A stretch of 61,550 bases of DNA from Deltaproteobacteria bacterium (GCA_023265595.1 JAHFSU010000008.1:1-61550), one strand, 5' to 3'; numbered from the stretch's first letter, positions 7,575 to 17,415 are shown. Numbers and translations are program-made. The notes: a model not told the origin generated them from the letters alone.

Positions 7575-8945
7575 ATGACATTCTTTTCTCCACAATCGTT
7601 GGTCGGATTTGTAGTCCAGCCAGCTCTGTTCGAGGCCGAGGCCCCTTCTTTGCCTCCGACCACCGTTGTTGAAGAGGCTTTTTTGGCTGACACTCAGGAG
7701 AGGCTGGAAATCGAGTGGGCAGAAGCGGGACCTGTCCGATTATTGGCCGCTGTCACCAAAACCGGAATCCCCCGAGCAGAATTGTCATCCATTTTTAAAT
7801 ATCTTGCCGCTTCTCGATCCCGTGCCCCCAAAATTTATGATCGTATCGTTGGTCAGGCTGGAAGAAGAATTTTAGGGGGCGGCTTTTTGACTTTTCAGTC
7901 AAGGCTTCTCCCTCAAAATCATGACGATGCCGATTTGACTCCGCTGGAAGTGAAAGCATTGCAAGCCTTGGCAAGAATTGAAGAAGCCTCCATCGATTTG
8001 TGCCAAACACCGCGAATACCGTCTGAACATTTTTTTGGCGAAGGTTTAAGCGAGAGTGATATTGCTGATGCCCAACACCAAAGAGCAATAAAAGCATCTT
8101 ATTATCTGGCCTTTGCAGGTGTTAGGGCATCGGACCCAGATTCAAAAAAAACAAAATCCCCAGTAGAAATGAGCTGTGAAATCGCAAGAGGCCTTGTGCA
8201 AAAATACATAGAAGATTTGGGAATCCCCATTACTGTTTCTGCCTTCCTTATTCAGCGACTCAGTGCCGGCGAACTGGAAAGAGGAGGAGGGATCGGTGGA
8301 GTTTACGATGCTTTTACGCGCGTCGGTGCCATTCAGGAGACTCCTTCTGATGAAGAGAGACTTTTATATGCCGTGCATGAATTTATGCATGCCATAAAAC
8401 CGGCTATTCATCACGTAGAGCGTTGGGGATTTTCTTCAGATGAAGAATTCAACATTGCCCAATTGCGACACGGGCTAACTATTTTTGAAAGCGGATTTAG
8501 AGGTGCCAAGGGATTTGGAGAATGGCTGGATGAGGCCATGGCAGAGCTGGCCACCATCCGCGCCCTGCAACTTTCCGGCAAAATGCCAGATCCTCTTCAA
8601 TGGGATATGAACGATCAATACCATGTCGCTGTTTTTGTGATGCAAGAAATAATTAAAAAAGTTGCCGAACAGAGAGGCCAATCTTATCCGGAAATAGAGA
8701 AGGAATTGTTGAGGGCCTCTTTTAACGGTGATCCCGATTTTTATCAAATGTTGCTATCGGTCTTGGGAAAAAAACGATTCGCCCATCTTTTTACCAGAAC
8801 ACTAAAAGACGATGAAAGGCTGGTGGTCCATGTCGGGCGCCTTGTTAAAGATCCCCATTTGGTGGTTGCGAAAGATATTTTAGGGGAACCGGTTGCACCG
8901 GAACCGACTGGAACTCTACTTGCTTTCAAACTGAGAACTTCATGA
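7575..8945 (+). CDS. Putative zinc metalloprotease (HExxH...E), candidate T3SS effector
   Basis: 456 aa from ATG 7575, chosen to fit the sigma-28-type promoter; a longer frame from 7512 would begin before it. 'HEFMH' at 268-272 is a zinc-metalloprotease motif. 'EWLDEAMAEL' about 48 residues later supplies a Glu (320 or 324) in the position of the third ligand of gluzincins of the peptidase MA type. The N-terminal 60 residues lack a Sec signal and are Pro/Thr/Ser-containing, compatible with a type III signal, though this cannot be shown from sequence alone. Substrate unknown. Promoter class and T3SS in the same window suggest an exported protease. Confidence 0.7.
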   Translation: MTFFSPQSLVGFVVQPALFEAEAPSLPPTTVVEEAFLADTQERLEIEWAEAGPVRLLAAVTKTGIPRAELSSIFKYLAASRSRAPKIYDRIVGQAGRRILGGGFLTFQSRLLPQNHDDADLTPLEVKALQALARIEEASIDLCQTPRIPSEHFFGEGLSESDIADAQHQRAIKASYYLAFAGVRASDPDSKKTKSPVEMSCEIARGLVQKYIEDLGIPITVSAFLIQRLSAGELERGGGIGGVYDAFTRVGAIQETPSDEERLLYAVHEFMHAIKPAIHHVERWGFSSDEEFNIAQLRHGLTIFESGFRGAKGFGEWLDEAMAELATIRALQLSGKMPDPLQWDMNDQYHVAVFVMQEIIKKVAEQRGQSYPEIEKELLRASFNGDPDFYQMLLSVLGKKRFAHLFTRTLKDDERLVVHVGRLVKDPHLVVAKDILGEPVAPEPTGTLLAFKLRTS

Positions 8946-9015
8946 AGAACTATACGATATGTCACTTTTAAGCTTTGCAACATTTGGTATTTCGGGTAGT
9001 TCTTCGAAGCACATT

Positions 9016-9819
9016 ATGAAGATTGAAAGTTTTGGCGTCACCGATGTCGGCTGCAAGCGGGAGAAAAACGAGGATTCGTTTTTGGTGAACGATGAGCTTC
9101 AGTTGTATGTCGTCGCGGATGGAATGGGGGGGCATGTCGGCGGCGAATGTGCGAGCCGACTTGCGGTTAAGACGGTCGAAGAGGTTATCGAAAAACTGAA
9201 CGCCGATCCCGATGCAACCCTTCAAGAGGGTTACGACATCAAGCCGGGCGATTATAAGGGCTGGCTTAATTATGCCTTTTCGATGGCCAGCAGCCGGATT
9301 TTTGATAAGGCCGCTGAAGACAATACCTTGCATGGCATGGGGACAACCACCGTCGCCCTGTTTTTCAGAAACAATCGTATTTTTGTCGCCAATGTCGGCG
9401 ATTCGCGCGCCTACCGAATTCGCACAAACAAAATCGAACAGCTAACCACCGATCATTCGTTAGTAGCCGAACAGATTCGGGCCGGTATCCTCAAACCGAA
9501 AGAGGCCAAAGAACACCGTTTCAAAAATATCATCACCCGTTCGGTCGGTTTTCAGGAGGGGGTGGAGGTGGATATCGAAGCGAGAGGTATTAAAGGGAAT
9601 GACGTTTATCTTTTATGCAGTGACGGTCTCTATAATTTGGTCTCGAATGAAGAGATGCTCGATCTGGTTAAAAATAATTCTTTGAAGGATTCTTGCAAAC
9701 ATCTGATCGATATCGCCAATGCGAGAGGGGGCGATGACAATATCAGCGTTATTTTGGTCCGAGTCGATTCGCTCGATGACAATTTGGAAGAAGACGAAGA
9801 ATCGACGATGCAGGCGTAA
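9016..9819 (+). CDS. PP2C-family serine/threonine protein phosphatase
   Basis: 267 aa, a typical length for a minimal PP2C (Stp/PrpC type). It dephosphorylates phospho-Ser/Thr proteins with two Mn or Mg ions. Metal ligands are visible in 'KNEDSF' (Glu/Asp), 'VVADGMGGHVGGE' (Asp-Gly), 'LLCSDGL' and 'GGDDNISVI'. The start was set at ATG 9016 because the PP2C fold begins right after it; ATG 8959 would add 19 unrelated residues. No Ser/Thr kinase lies in the window, but two FHA proteins (17387-18391 and 20637-22739) could be phospho-readers in the same circuit. Confidence 0.93.
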   Translation: MKIESFGVTDVGCKREKNEDSFLVNDELQLYVVADGMGGHVGGECASRLAVKTVEEVIEKLNADPDATLQEGYDIKPGDYKGWLNYAFSMASSRIFDKAAEDNTLHGMGTTTVALFFRNNRIFVANVGDSRAYRIRTNKIEQLTTDHSLVAEQIRAGILKPKEAKEHRFKNIITRSVGFQEGVEVDIEARGIKGNDVYLLCSDGLYNLVSNEEMLDLVKNNSLKDSCKHLIDIANARGGDDNISVILVRVDSLDDNLEEDEESTMQA

Positions 9820-9862
9820 GGGTTGACGCATTGCATGGGGTGTGCTAGGAACTCGAGACTTT

Positions 9863-10810
9863 ATGAAAATTGCTGAAAGTTACAGCCTGATACTGATTCC
9901 TAAAGACCGGGCAAAGGTGCGCCGTTGGGTCATCTCCCGTCAACGCGTTTTGGGCATTTTTGGCCTTGTGGGTGCGGCTGTTTTGTTCACCATTTCCGTC
10001 AGTTTAGGACTGGTCCATTATCGTCAGGAATATCTTGCCACGGAAGATTTGCGCAACCGGGGCCGTCAATATGAAAAAGAGCGGGTTCGCGTTCTGGCCC
10101 GTTTGAGCGACCTCGAAGATATCGTCACACAAAATTCGACACTTGCCTCCAAACTCGAAAATATTGTCGGCATCAACACATCGCCGGGGATTCAAGTGGG
10201 GGTGGGCGGCATGGATCACAATCGCGAAGCCTCTCTGAAGATGGCCTCCGTCGATCCGGCCACCTTGCAAAACAAAGCCGATATTTTTGATGAGACATCC
10301 CTCAAGGCTTTTAATCTGAAAGCGATCGATTTATCCGAAGAGGCCAAATCGGTCGGTGAGCGTTTGAAAGAAGTTTACAAATTCAATCCCGATACCGCCT
10401 ATTTTTGGAGCGCCATTCCGACCATTGTACCGCTACGCGGCGGATGGGTCACATCCGATTTCGGCTGGCGCCGGTCGCCGATTTCAGGAGGACGCCAATT
10501 GCATGAGGGGGTCGATATCGCCTCTCCGTATGGAGCGCCCGTTATGGCTGCCGGCGACGGCATCGTTACTTTTGCCGGCCGTCATGGTGGTTTGGGAAAC
10601 AAAGTTATTGTCGATCACGGCTACGGTTTGATTACGGTTTATGGTCATAACTCCCAGATTTTGGTCAAAGAGGGAGAGCATATCAAACGGGGGATGATGA
10701 TCGCCCGTGTCGGTTCCACCGGCCGCTCTACCGGGCCGCATCTTCATTATGAAGTTTTGGTCAACGGAGTCCCCGTCGATCCGCTTCATTATATTCTCGA
10801 ACAGCTCTAA
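9863..10810 (+). CDS. M23-family (LytM-type) peptidoglycan endopeptidase, membrane-anchored
   Basis: 315 aa. One membrane helix at about residues 33-55, a coiled-coil stretch, then a C-terminal M23 domain with zinc ligands in 'LHEGVDIAS' (His, Asp) and 'GPHLHYEV' (HxH). Such proteins cut peptide cross-links or regulate amidases in the periplasm. ATG 9863 is chosen over 9842 because the basic N-terminus directly precedes the membrane helix. The gene lies between PP2C and secA. A role in opening the wall for the T3SS is conceivable but not shown. Confidence 0.9.
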   Translation: MKIAESYSLILIPKDRAKVRRWVISRQRVLGIFGLVGAAVLFTISVSLGLVHYRQEYLATEDLRNRGRQYEKERVRVLARLSDLEDIVTQNSTLASKLENIVGINTSPGIQVGVGGMDHNREASLKMASVDPATLQNKADIFDETSLKAFNLKAIDLSEEAKSVGERLKEVYKFNPDTAYFWSAIPTIVPLRGGWVTSDFGWRRSPISGGRQLHEGVDIASPYGAPVMAAGDGIVTFAGRHGGLGNKVIVDHGYGLITVYGHNSQILVKEGEHIKRGMMIARVGSTGRSTGPHLHYEVLVNGVPVDPLHYILEQL

Positions 10811-10849
10811 AATTTTTACGATTCGTTTCAAATCAGCATTTTATATTTT

Positions 10850-10877
10850 GTCATTGCGAGCGAAAGCGAAGCAATCT
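10850..10877. repeat. Dispersed CATTGCGAGC...GAAGCAATC repeat
   Basis: The sequence 'GTCATTGCGAGCGAAAGCG' continuing to GAAGCAATCT is a short dispersed element known from many bacterial genomes. It sits directly upstream of secA, 12 bp before its ATG. Confidence 0.75.
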
Positions 10878-10889
10878 AAATGATAGTCC

Positions 10890-13559
10890 ATGCTTGGATT
10901 TTTGCTCAAAAAAATCATCGGGACCAAAAACGATCGGGAGATTAAAAAGCTTCTTCCGCTGGTGGCTCAAATTAATGCGTTAGAGCCAAAGTTTCAGCCT
11001 CTATCCAACGATCAGTTAAAAGCACAAACGGGAGAATTTAAACAACGCATTGCCAATGGGGCCCTTCTCGACTCCCTTCTGCCCGAAGCCTTTGCCACGG
11101 TTCGAGAAGCGGCCAAAAGAACTTTGGGCCAACGTCATTACGATGTCCAACTGATCGGCGGCATCGTTTTACACTCCGGCAAAATTTCGGAGATGAAGAC
11201 CGGTGAGGGAAAAACGCTCGTCGCCACACTCTCCGTTTATCTGAATTCGCTCGAGGGAAAAGGGGTGCATGTGGTCACCGTGAATGATTACTTAGCCCGC
11301 CGTGATGCCGAATGGATGGGGCAAATCTACAAATTTTTGGGGCTTTCGGTCGGTGTCATCGTTCACGGCTTGACCGATACCGAGCGCCAATGGGCCTATC
11401 GCGCCGATGTGACCTACGGCACCAACAACGAATTCGGTTTCGATTATCTTCGCGACAACATGAAATACGATTTGGCCGATTATGTTCAGCGTCCGTTACA
11501 CTATGCCATCGTCGATGAAGTCGACTCTATTTTGATTGATGAAGCGAGAACGCCGCTCATTATTTCCGGTCCGGCCGAAGAATCGACTGATCTTTATTAT
11601 CGCATCGATCAAGTGATTCCTTATTTAAATAAAGAGGCCCACTATACAATCGATGAAAAAGCGCGCAGTGTGATGCTGACAGAGGCCGGTGTCGCCGAAG
11701 TGGAAAAACGCCTTCATGTGCAAAATTTGTACGAGCCGCAAAATATCACCTTATTGCATCATGTGAATCAAGGTTTGCGGGCCCACACGTTATATAAAAA
11801 TGATGTCGATTATGTGGTAAAAGAAGGAAAGGTACTTATCGTTGATGAATTCACCGGTCGTTTGATGCCCGGCCGCAGATGGAGCGACGGCTTGCATCAG
11901 GCGGTGGAGGCCAAAGAGAAAGTCCAAATTGAAAATGAAAATCAGACCTTGGCCACGGTCACGTTCCAGAATTATTTTCGGATGTATTCCAAACTGGCCG
12001 GCATGACCGGCACGGCCGAAACCGAGGCGCCGGAATTCGCCAAAATTTATAATCTCGATGTGATGATGATTCCGACACACCGCCCGATGGTTCGACAAGA
12101 CAATTCCGACATCGTTTACAAAACCGAGACCGAAAAATTTCGGGCCGTCGTCAAAGAGATTGAAGAGTGTCATACCAAACACCAACCGGTTTTGGTCGGG
12201 ACGATCTCGATTGAAAAATCGGAAGCGATTGCGGAAATGCTCAAACGCCGCGGCATCAAACATCATGTCTTGAATGCCAAACAGCATGAGAAGGAGGCGG
12301 AGATTGTGGCGCAGGCCGGCCGCAAAGGGGCGGTCACGATCTCCACCAACATGGCCGGCCGCGGAACCGACATCATGCTCGGCGGCAATCCGGAATTCAT
12401 GGCCCGCGCACAGGTGGGGCGGGAGGCGCCGGAGGAAGATTTTAAAAAATCTTTGGATGTGTTTAAGTCACAGTGCGACGCCGAGAAAAAAGAGGTGACG
12501 GCGGCGGGGGGGTTGCATATTTTGGGAACCGAGCGCCATGAGAGCCGCCGCATCGACAATCAGCTCCGCGGGCGTTCGGGCCGTCAGGGGGATCCGGGCA
12601 GTTCCCGTTTTTATCTCTCGCTACAGGATGATCTTTTAAGAATTTTCGGCGGTGAGCGGATCGGTAAAATCATGGACCGGTTTGGGCTGGAGGAAGACGA
12701 ACCGATCGAACACCCGTGGCTGTCGCGCGCGATCGAAAATGCGCAGAAAAAAGTCGAGGCCCATAATTTTTCAATCCGTAAAAATCTTTTGGAATATGAC
12801 GATGTAATGAACCAACAACGGCATACCGTTTATGGCCGCCGCCGCGAAATTTTGGGGGCTGAGGATTCAAAAGAATTTACTTTGGACATGATCGATGAAA
12901 AAGTAACGGCGATCGTCGATACAACTATTCCGGCCAAAGCCTCACCGGAAGATAGGGATGTCAAAGAGTTTGAAGAAAAAGTTCGGGAGGTTTTCGATTT
13001 TGAATTCAAGCTTCATACGTTGCACAAAAATGACTGGAACCCTGAGGCGATCGGCAAAAAATTCTACGAAAAAGCGGTGCAGGTTTACGATGCCAAAAAT
13101 GAGGAATATGGCCGCGAGATTTTTGCGCGCATTGAAAAATTTCTTCTTTTGTCGACCATCGACACCTTGTGGAAAGATCATCTCTTGCAGATGGATCATC
13201 TGCGCGAGGGGATTGGGTTGAGAGGCTATGGACAAAAAAATCCGCTGTTAGAATATAAGCGCGAAGGCTACGGCCTTTTCAGAATAATGATGGAAGAGTT
13301 TACAACCGATGTGTTGCAAAAACTTTATCGGGTGCGCATTCAAGAGGAACGAAGGCAAGAGGCGCCGGCACAGGTAGCCAACTTGCCGTTTCAGCGGCAG
13401 TCGATGCGGATGGAGCATCAATCGCCGTTCGAGGCCGGACGAGCCGGGGCTCCCCCCGCCAATTCTGTCCAACCAGCGCAACCGGCCCACAAAGCCGGCC
13501 GCAACGACCCTTGCCCCTGCGGCAGCGGTAAAAAATATAAAAAGTGCCACGGATTATAG
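10890..13559 (+). CDS. secA: Preprotein translocase ATPase SecA
   Basis: 889 aa, full length. SecA drives Sec-dependent export through SecYEG. Visible: Walker A '[11 protein letters not shown]', 'VNDYLARRD', '[12 protein letters not shown]', '[20 protein letters not shown]' (DEAD-type Walker B), 'TGTAETE', 'NMAGRGTDI', '[12 protein letters not shown]', and a zinc-binding tail '[14 protein letters not shown]' for SecB and phospholipid interaction. The linker between the helical scaffold and the zinc tail is Pro/Gln-rich. The ATG at 10890 lacks a good Shine-Dalgarno because the dispersed repeat occupies the upstream region. Confidence 0.98.
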   Translation: MLGFLLKKIIGTKNDREIKKLLPLVAQINALEPKFQPLSNDQLKAQTGEFKQRIANGALLDSLLPEAFATVREAAKRTLGQRHYDVQLIGGIVLHSGKISEMKTGEGKTLVATLSVYLNSLEGKGVHVVTVNDYLARRDAEWMGQIYKFLGLSVGVIVHGLTDTERQWAYRADVTYGTNNEFGFDYLRDNMKYDLADYVQRPLHYAIVDEVDSILIDEARTPLIISGPAEESTDLYYRIDQVIPYLNKEAHYTIDEKARSVMLTEAGVAEVEKRLHVQNLYEPQNITLLHHVNQGLRAHTLYKNDVDYVVKEGKVLIVDEFTGRLMPGRRWSDGLHQAVEAKEKVQIENENQTLATVTFQNYFRMYSKLAGMTGTAETEAPEFAKIYNLDVMMIPTHRPMVRQDNSDIVYKTETEKFRAVVKEIEECHTKHQPVLVGTISIEKSEAIAEMLKRRGIKHHVLNAKQHEKEAEIVAQAGRKGAVTISTNMAGRGTDIMLGGNPEFMARAQVGREAPEEDFKKSLDVFKSQCDAEKKEVTAAGGLHILGTERHESRRIDNQLRGRSGRQGDPGSSRFYLSLQDDLLRIFGGERIGKIMDRFGLEEDEPIEHPWLSRAIENAQKKVEAHNFSIRKNLLEYDDVMNQQRHTVYGRRREILGAEDSKEFTLDMIDEKVTAIVDTTIPAKASPEDRDVKEFEEKVREVFDFEFKLHTLHKNDWNPEAIGKKFYEKAVQVYDAKNEEYGREIFARIEKFLLLSTIDTLWKDHLLQMDHLREGIGLRGYGQKNPLLEYKREGYGLFRIMMEEFTTDVLQKLYRVRIQEERRQEAPAQVANLPFQRQSMRMEHQSPFEAGRAGAPPANSVQPAQPAHKAGRNDPCPCGSGKKYKKCHGL

Positions 13560-13618
13560 GGGGTTGCCTGCCCGCCGGTTGTGTGTGTGGTAAGGGCAAA
13601 AAAAAGTGAAAAAAGTAA

Positions 13619-13646
13619 GCAACTTATTTTGAGGGGGAGACGATAA
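13619..13646 (+). promoter_or_regulatory. Sigma-28 (FliA)-type promoter, site 3
   Basis: GCAACTT at 13619-13625 followed by GACGATAA at 13639-13646; spacing is one base longer than sites 1 and 2. The first 12 bases after the upstream G (AACTTATTTTGAG) match site 2. It precedes the 179-aa ORF at 13684. Confidence 0.7.
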
Positions 13647-13651
13647 AAGCT

Positions 13652-13687
13652 ATGAAGTTAACAAAGACTCAAAGGAGAAATTTATGA
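13652..13687 (+). other. Possible 11-codon leader ORF at the promoter
   Basis: ATG at 13652 lies 6 bases past the -10 element and opens a reading frame MKLTKTQRRNL that stops at TGA 13685-13687, overlapping the ATG (13684) of the following gene. Translation as a leaderless leader peptide coupled to the next gene is possible but speculative. Confidence 0.25.
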
Positions 13688-14223
13688 CACCAGCAGTGGC
13701 AAGTATTGCAGGCATCAACGAAGCCAACATCACTTTGGCGCAGGCCCTTTTCACGAATCAGGCGGCATTGAGTGCGGCCGCTCCGGGTGTGTTTGGTCCG
13801 GGTGTGTTTGGTCCGGCCGGCGCAACAGACAGTACTGTAGTCAAAGACGAAATAGCAAATTTAGCGATAGCGGCGTCCCATTTTGCCGTGTGCTATCCCG
13901 GACGCCGTGACTGGTACCATGCTGATGAAGCAGGTTCCCAAAGAATGGCTCTGAAAATTTTCGACTCCATTTCCAAGTTGAAAAAGTCTATTTTAAGAGA
14001 CACTCCGGAACAAGATGGAACTGGATTTTTTACTGCTCAAAACTTGATTGATATGCTCGTAAAAGAAGTACCTCAAGACAGATATGATGCAACAGTTCTA
14101 GTGGCCATTCGCTCTGCAGCGATTTTTGGCCAATTGGCCGCCGCTCGCCCTTCAAGTTCCGTTGCGGTTGCTGATAGTGGCCCTGTTTCTGGAGATGAAG
14201 ATGCCATTCTTAAGAGGGGTTAA
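13684..14223 (+). CDS. Unknown small protein, candidate T3SS substrate
   Basis: 179 aa; ATG preceded by 'AAAGGAGAAATTT', a good Shine-Dalgarno. Ala-rich, Ser/Asn-containing N-terminus without a Sec signal. A 15-bp tandem duplication at about 13786-13815 gives PGVFG twice in a row. Residues 50-160 are likely helical. No family recognised. It follows a sigma-28-type promoter and precedes sctV, and shares its general character with the 281-aa ORF after sctV (16570-17415). Secretion via the T3SS is inferred from promoter class and position only. Confidence 0.7.
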   Translation: MTPAVASIAGINEANITLAQALFTNQAALSAAAPGVFGPGVFGPAGATDSTVVKDEIANLAIAASHFAVCYPGRRDWYHADEAGSQRMALKIFDSISKLKKSILRDTPEQDGTGFFTAQNLIDMLVKEVPQDRYDATVLVAIRSAAIFGQLAAARPSSSVAVADSGPVSGDEDAILKRG

Positions 14224-14235
14224 TCTTGGCCACAC

Positions 14236-14251
14236 CGACATGTAAGTTGCA
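14236..14251 (+). promoter_or_regulatory. Degenerate second copy of the sctV sigma-54 promoter
   Basis: CGACATGTAAGTTGCAT at 14236-14252 resembles the real promoter 79 bp downstream, also in the next bases (AAGTACC versus AAGTATC), but GG at -24 is GA here. It looks like a decayed duplicate. Confidence 0.35.
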
Positions 14252-14314
14252 TAAGTACCACACGGTACCTCATGGTCATTTTGCAATTCGTCTCCTACTT
14301 CACTTGTGCTAAAA

Positions 14315-14330
14315 TGGCATAAAAGTTGCA
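14315..14330 (+). promoter_or_regulatory. Sigma-54 promoter of sctV
   Basis: TGGCATAAAAGTTGCA has the GG (14316-14317) and GC (14328-14329) dinucleotides exactly 10 bases apart, as required for sigma-54. The predicted start near 14340 gives a 17-base leader containing GAGGAGA before ATG 14357. Confidence 0.85.
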
Positions 14331-14356
14331 CAAGTATCGATATTTAGAGGAGATTT

Positions 14357-16519
14357 ATGCCGCCACCGGGATCACAGGGCGGGGGAGAACCCCTGCCATT
14401 TTCAGGACTTAACACGATTATCGCCAAATATTCCGACCTGATGCTGGCGGGTTTAGTCATCACCGTCATGGGGATGATTGTCATCCCTCTCCCCAAACAG
14501 CTCCTCGACATTTTGCTCACGATCAACCTCACCATGGGGATCGTGATTTTGCTCGTTTCTCTCTACATTAGTGAGGCGCTTCGCATCGCCTCTTTCCCCA
14601 CTATTTTACTTATAGCAACACTTTACCGTTTGGCATTGAACATATCGACGACCCGTCTCATTTTGTCGCAAGCGGATGCGGGCAAGGTGATCGAAGCCTT
14701 CGGTCACTTTGTGGTGCGGGGCGATCCGATCGTCGGCGGCATTATTTTCATCATTTTGACATTGATCAATTTCATCGTGATCACCAAAGGTGCGGAGCGC
14801 GTTTCGGAAGTTGCCGCCCGTTTCACCTTGGATGCGATGCCCGGAAAACAGATGTCGATCGATGCCGATCTGCGCGCCGGCATCATCAATATCGAACAGG
14901 CTTTAGAACGCCGCTCGCAATTACAGCGCGAATCGCAACTTTATGGAGCGATGGACGGCGCCATGAAATTCGTGAAGGGAGATGCGATCGCCGGCATTAT
15001 CATTATCATCATCAATATTGTCGCCGGCCTCATCATCGGTGTCACACGCCGCGGGATGGATCTCCCCGATGCCGCCAATCTTTACACGTTGCTGACGATC
15101 GGCGACGGTTTGGTGCAGCAGATTCCGGCCCTCATTATCTCTGTTTCTGCCGGTGTGGTGGTTACCCGTGTGACTTCAGAAATTGAGGGTTCCAACCTCG
15201 GCCGTGAAATCATCACACAGATTACCGCCTATCCGAAGGCGATCATCATTGCCGCTTCTATTTTGCTTTCACTGGCGCTGGTTCCGGCCCTCCCCAAAAT
15301 TCCGTTTATTGTCGTGGCGGCTATTCTGGGTACGGTCGCCTTTTTTCTCGTTCGTTCCAAACAGAAAGTGGTGAAAGAGGTGATGGAGACGCCGAAGGAA
15401 GAGGTGGTCAAAAAGGCGGTCAAAAAACATGGCGATGTGTTGCCCTTTATCATGCCGTCACCGATTTCTCTCGAAGTCGGCTCCGGCATCATTCCGTTTG
15501 TCGATGACAAACAAGATGGAGGCCGCTTCATCAACGAATTGATTCCGCTCTTGCGCCATGGTCTCTACTACGAACTCGGTGTCAATTTTCCGGGAATTCA
15601 AGTTCGCGGGCAAACGGTCGACATGGAACCGGAAGGTTATGTGATCAACATTAATGAAGTTCCGGTGGCGCAGGGGAAAATCATGCAGGGGTGCATTTTG
15701 GTGGGAGAGCCGCTCGAACAACTTTCACTTTTTAATATTACGGGAACGGAGACGATTCATCCGATCGATGGCTCGGTCGTCACTTGGATTGCGCAACAGC
15801 ATAAAGATGTGGCGGTGCAGGCCGGTTTCAGAATGTGGGATATTGCGGAATATCTGATTTTGCATCTCTCCCATGCGCTGCGCAAACATGCCCATGAATT
15901 TTTGGGGGTGCAAGAGGTGCAGACGATGCTGACCGAATTGGAAAAAACACATCCGGCTTTGGTGAAAGAGCTGGTGCCGAAGGTGATTACCCTTTTGCAA
16001 CTGACCGAAATTTTTCAACGATTGGTGCAGGAAGATGTGGCGATCCGCGATCTCAAAACAATTTTTTCAACCTTGGCGCAATGGGGCGAAATTGAGCGCG
16101 ATCCGTTGATGCTGACTGAGCATGTGCGTGCGGGCTTGAAGCGCTATGTGACCCACAAATATGCCGGCCCTTCCAATACGCTGGCGGTCTATCTTTTGGA
16201 TCCGGAATTGGAAGATATGGTGAAAAATTCGATTCGTCGAACCGAAAAGGGAAATTATTTGGCGCTCGATCCCGAAATTACGCAGGAGCTGATTGAAGCG
16301 GTCGGAAAAGAAATCGCCTCGCATCCATTCCCTCCGGGGGCGAGACCACCGGTGATTTTGACTATCGCCGAAATCCGCCGTTATTTTCGCAAAATTATCG
16401 AACTCGAATTTCCCCAGCTCTCCGTCTTGTCCTACCAAGAGCTGGCCGAAAACCTCCGTATCCAGCCAATCGCCCGCGTCTCCCTCCCTCAAGAAATCCT
16501 CCAAAAAGCGGTTGCGTAA
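14357..16519 (+). CDS. sctV: T3SS export apparatus gate protein SctV (LcrD/InvA/FlhA family)
   Basis: 720 aa, the usual length. SctV forms the nonameric export gate: an N-terminal inner-membrane domain and a cytoplasmic ring that docks substrates and chaperones. About eight hydrophobic helices in the first 340 residues; the FHIPEP signature region 'NISTTRLIL', 'AGKVIEAFGHFVV' and 'VITKGAERVSEVAARF' is followed by 'MPGKQMSIDADL' and 'QLYGAMDGAMKFVKGDAIAG'. These match injectisome SctV better than FlhA. The C-terminal domain (about 370-720) is complete. Own sigma-54 promoter and Shine-Dalgarno GAGGAGA. It is separated from the main operon, which starts at 27.9 kb. Confidence 0.95.
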   Translation: MPPPGSQGGGEPLPFSGLNTIIAKYSDLMLAGLVITVMGMIVIPLPKQLLDILLTINLTMGIVILLVSLYISEALRIASFPTILLIATLYRLALNISTTRLILSQADAGKVIEAFGHFVVRGDPIVGGIIFIILTLINFIVITKGAERVSEVAARFTLDAMPGKQMSIDADLRAGIINIEQALERRSQLQRESQLYGAMDGAMKFVKGDAIAGIIIIIINIVAGLIIGVTRRGMDLPDAANLYTLLTIGDGLVQQIPALIISVSAGVVVTRVTSEIEGSNLGREIITQITAYPKAIIIAASILLSLALVPALPKIPFIVVAAILGTVAFFLVRSKQKVVKEVMETPKEEVVKKAVKKHGDVLPFIMPSPISLEVGSGIIPFVDDKQDGGRFINELIPLLRHGLYYELGVNFPGIQVRGQTVDMEPEGYVININEVPVAQGKIMQGCILVGEPLEQLSLFNITGTETIHPIDGSVVTWIAQQHKDVAVQAGFRMWDIAEYLILHLSHALRKHAHEFLGVQEVQTMLTELEKTHPALVKELVPKVITLLQLTEIFQRLVQEDVAIRDLKTIFSTLAQWGEIERDPLMLTEHVRAGLKRYVTHKYAGPSNTLAVYLLDPELEDMVKNSIRRTEKGNYLALDPEITQELIEAVGKEIASHPFPPGARPPVILTIAEIRRYFRKIIELEFPQLSVLSYQELAENLRIQPIARVSLPQEILQKAVA

Positions 16520-16569
16520 GGATTGGCGGGGTGATAGGGGTTCCTCCGCTCAATCTCAAGGAGGTATTT

Positions 16570-17415
16570 ATGCCAGTCGTCAATACTATTTTAGCAACCA
16601 CACTGTTTCAGTCACAGGCGGCATTTGACGCCTTGTTGCACACAGGCCAAGCGGACATTCTGGCCGCAAATGCAGAGGAAATTGATAATTTTCATACAGC
16701 GCTGGGGGGATTGGCTTTCAATTTGCCGGGACCTGCACAAGAAGGCGCAGAAGATATTGGGGCAAAGTTGCTGGATGCGGCACGGACCTTAAATGAGATG
16801 ATAAAATTAGACCGCGGTTGTTATGGAGGGGCTGCCCGTGTGGTACAGTTGAAATATATTGCCGATGATTTGCGACTCATTCCTGCTGGGCATTTTGAAG
16901 AAGCGGTAAAAAAAGTTTTGGCCAGTGGCCACGCCGTGTTTGCCGATCTAACTGATGAAATGACATACATGGAGAATATGGCCATTGATTCCTATGCACC
17001 CTACGCAAAAGCCGCTTGTTTGAAATTAATTGACAAAATTGCTGAAGACCCAACAAATTTGGCTTTCATCGAAGAAGTCAAAGAAATTGTACGGAGAGTC
17101 ATGCGTAGGAGCTATTCATCGCCATACGATCTTGTAGACTTTCCCCATGATGATCATCCGATGTTTAATTTAGATTGTTTAGGAAGGGTTTTAGAAATTT
17201 ATGAGAAATTGGCGGCTTCAGCGGAAGCGGACCATTACAAAGAAGCCCTCAATTATTTGCAGTTTCTGTGCGCCATTTTTATAACAAATCATGGGAATGC
17301 CAAAGATTTGCCTGAAGCATGGATAAAAAAACTTGGAGAAATTTGTCCGGTGGACGATTTTCCAAGTGTTGGGTTGGCAGAACCTCCTACTCCAGCAGCA
17401 GGTTCACCAGCGTAA
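16570..17415 (+). CDS. Unknown protein downstream of sctV
   Basis: 281 aa; ATG 16570 has a strong 'AAGGAGG' Shine-Dalgarno, so the upstream GTG (16531) is not used. The N-terminus (Ala/Thr/Gln, no Sec signal) resembles that of the 13684 product. The body is helical and mildly acidic with Cys at several positions but no known motif. It is likely co-transcribed with sctV, 50 bp after it. Candidate substrate or accessory protein. Its 3' end overlaps the convergent FHA gene by 29 bp. Confidence 0.65.
   Translation: MPVVNTILATTLFQSQAAFDALLHTGQADILAANAEEIDNFHTALGGLAFNLPGPAQEGAEDIGAKLLDAARTLNEMIKLDRGCYGGAARVVQLKYIADDLRLIPAGHFEEAVKKVLASGHAVFADLTDEMTYMENMAIDSYAPYAKAACLKLIDKIAEDPTNLAFIEEVKEIVRRVMRRSYSSPYDLVDFPHDDHPMFNLDCLGRVLEIYEKLAASAEADHYKEALNYLQFLCAIFITNHGNAKDLPEAWIKKLGEICPVDDFPSVGLAEPPTPAAGSPA

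Noticed and set aside
8934-8960. AGAACTT...CGATATG before the PP2C gene as a sigma-28-type promoter
   Set aside because: Spacing fits, but the -35 element has a mismatch, the -10 lacks CGATAA and it overlaps the end of the upstream gene. Kept only as weak.
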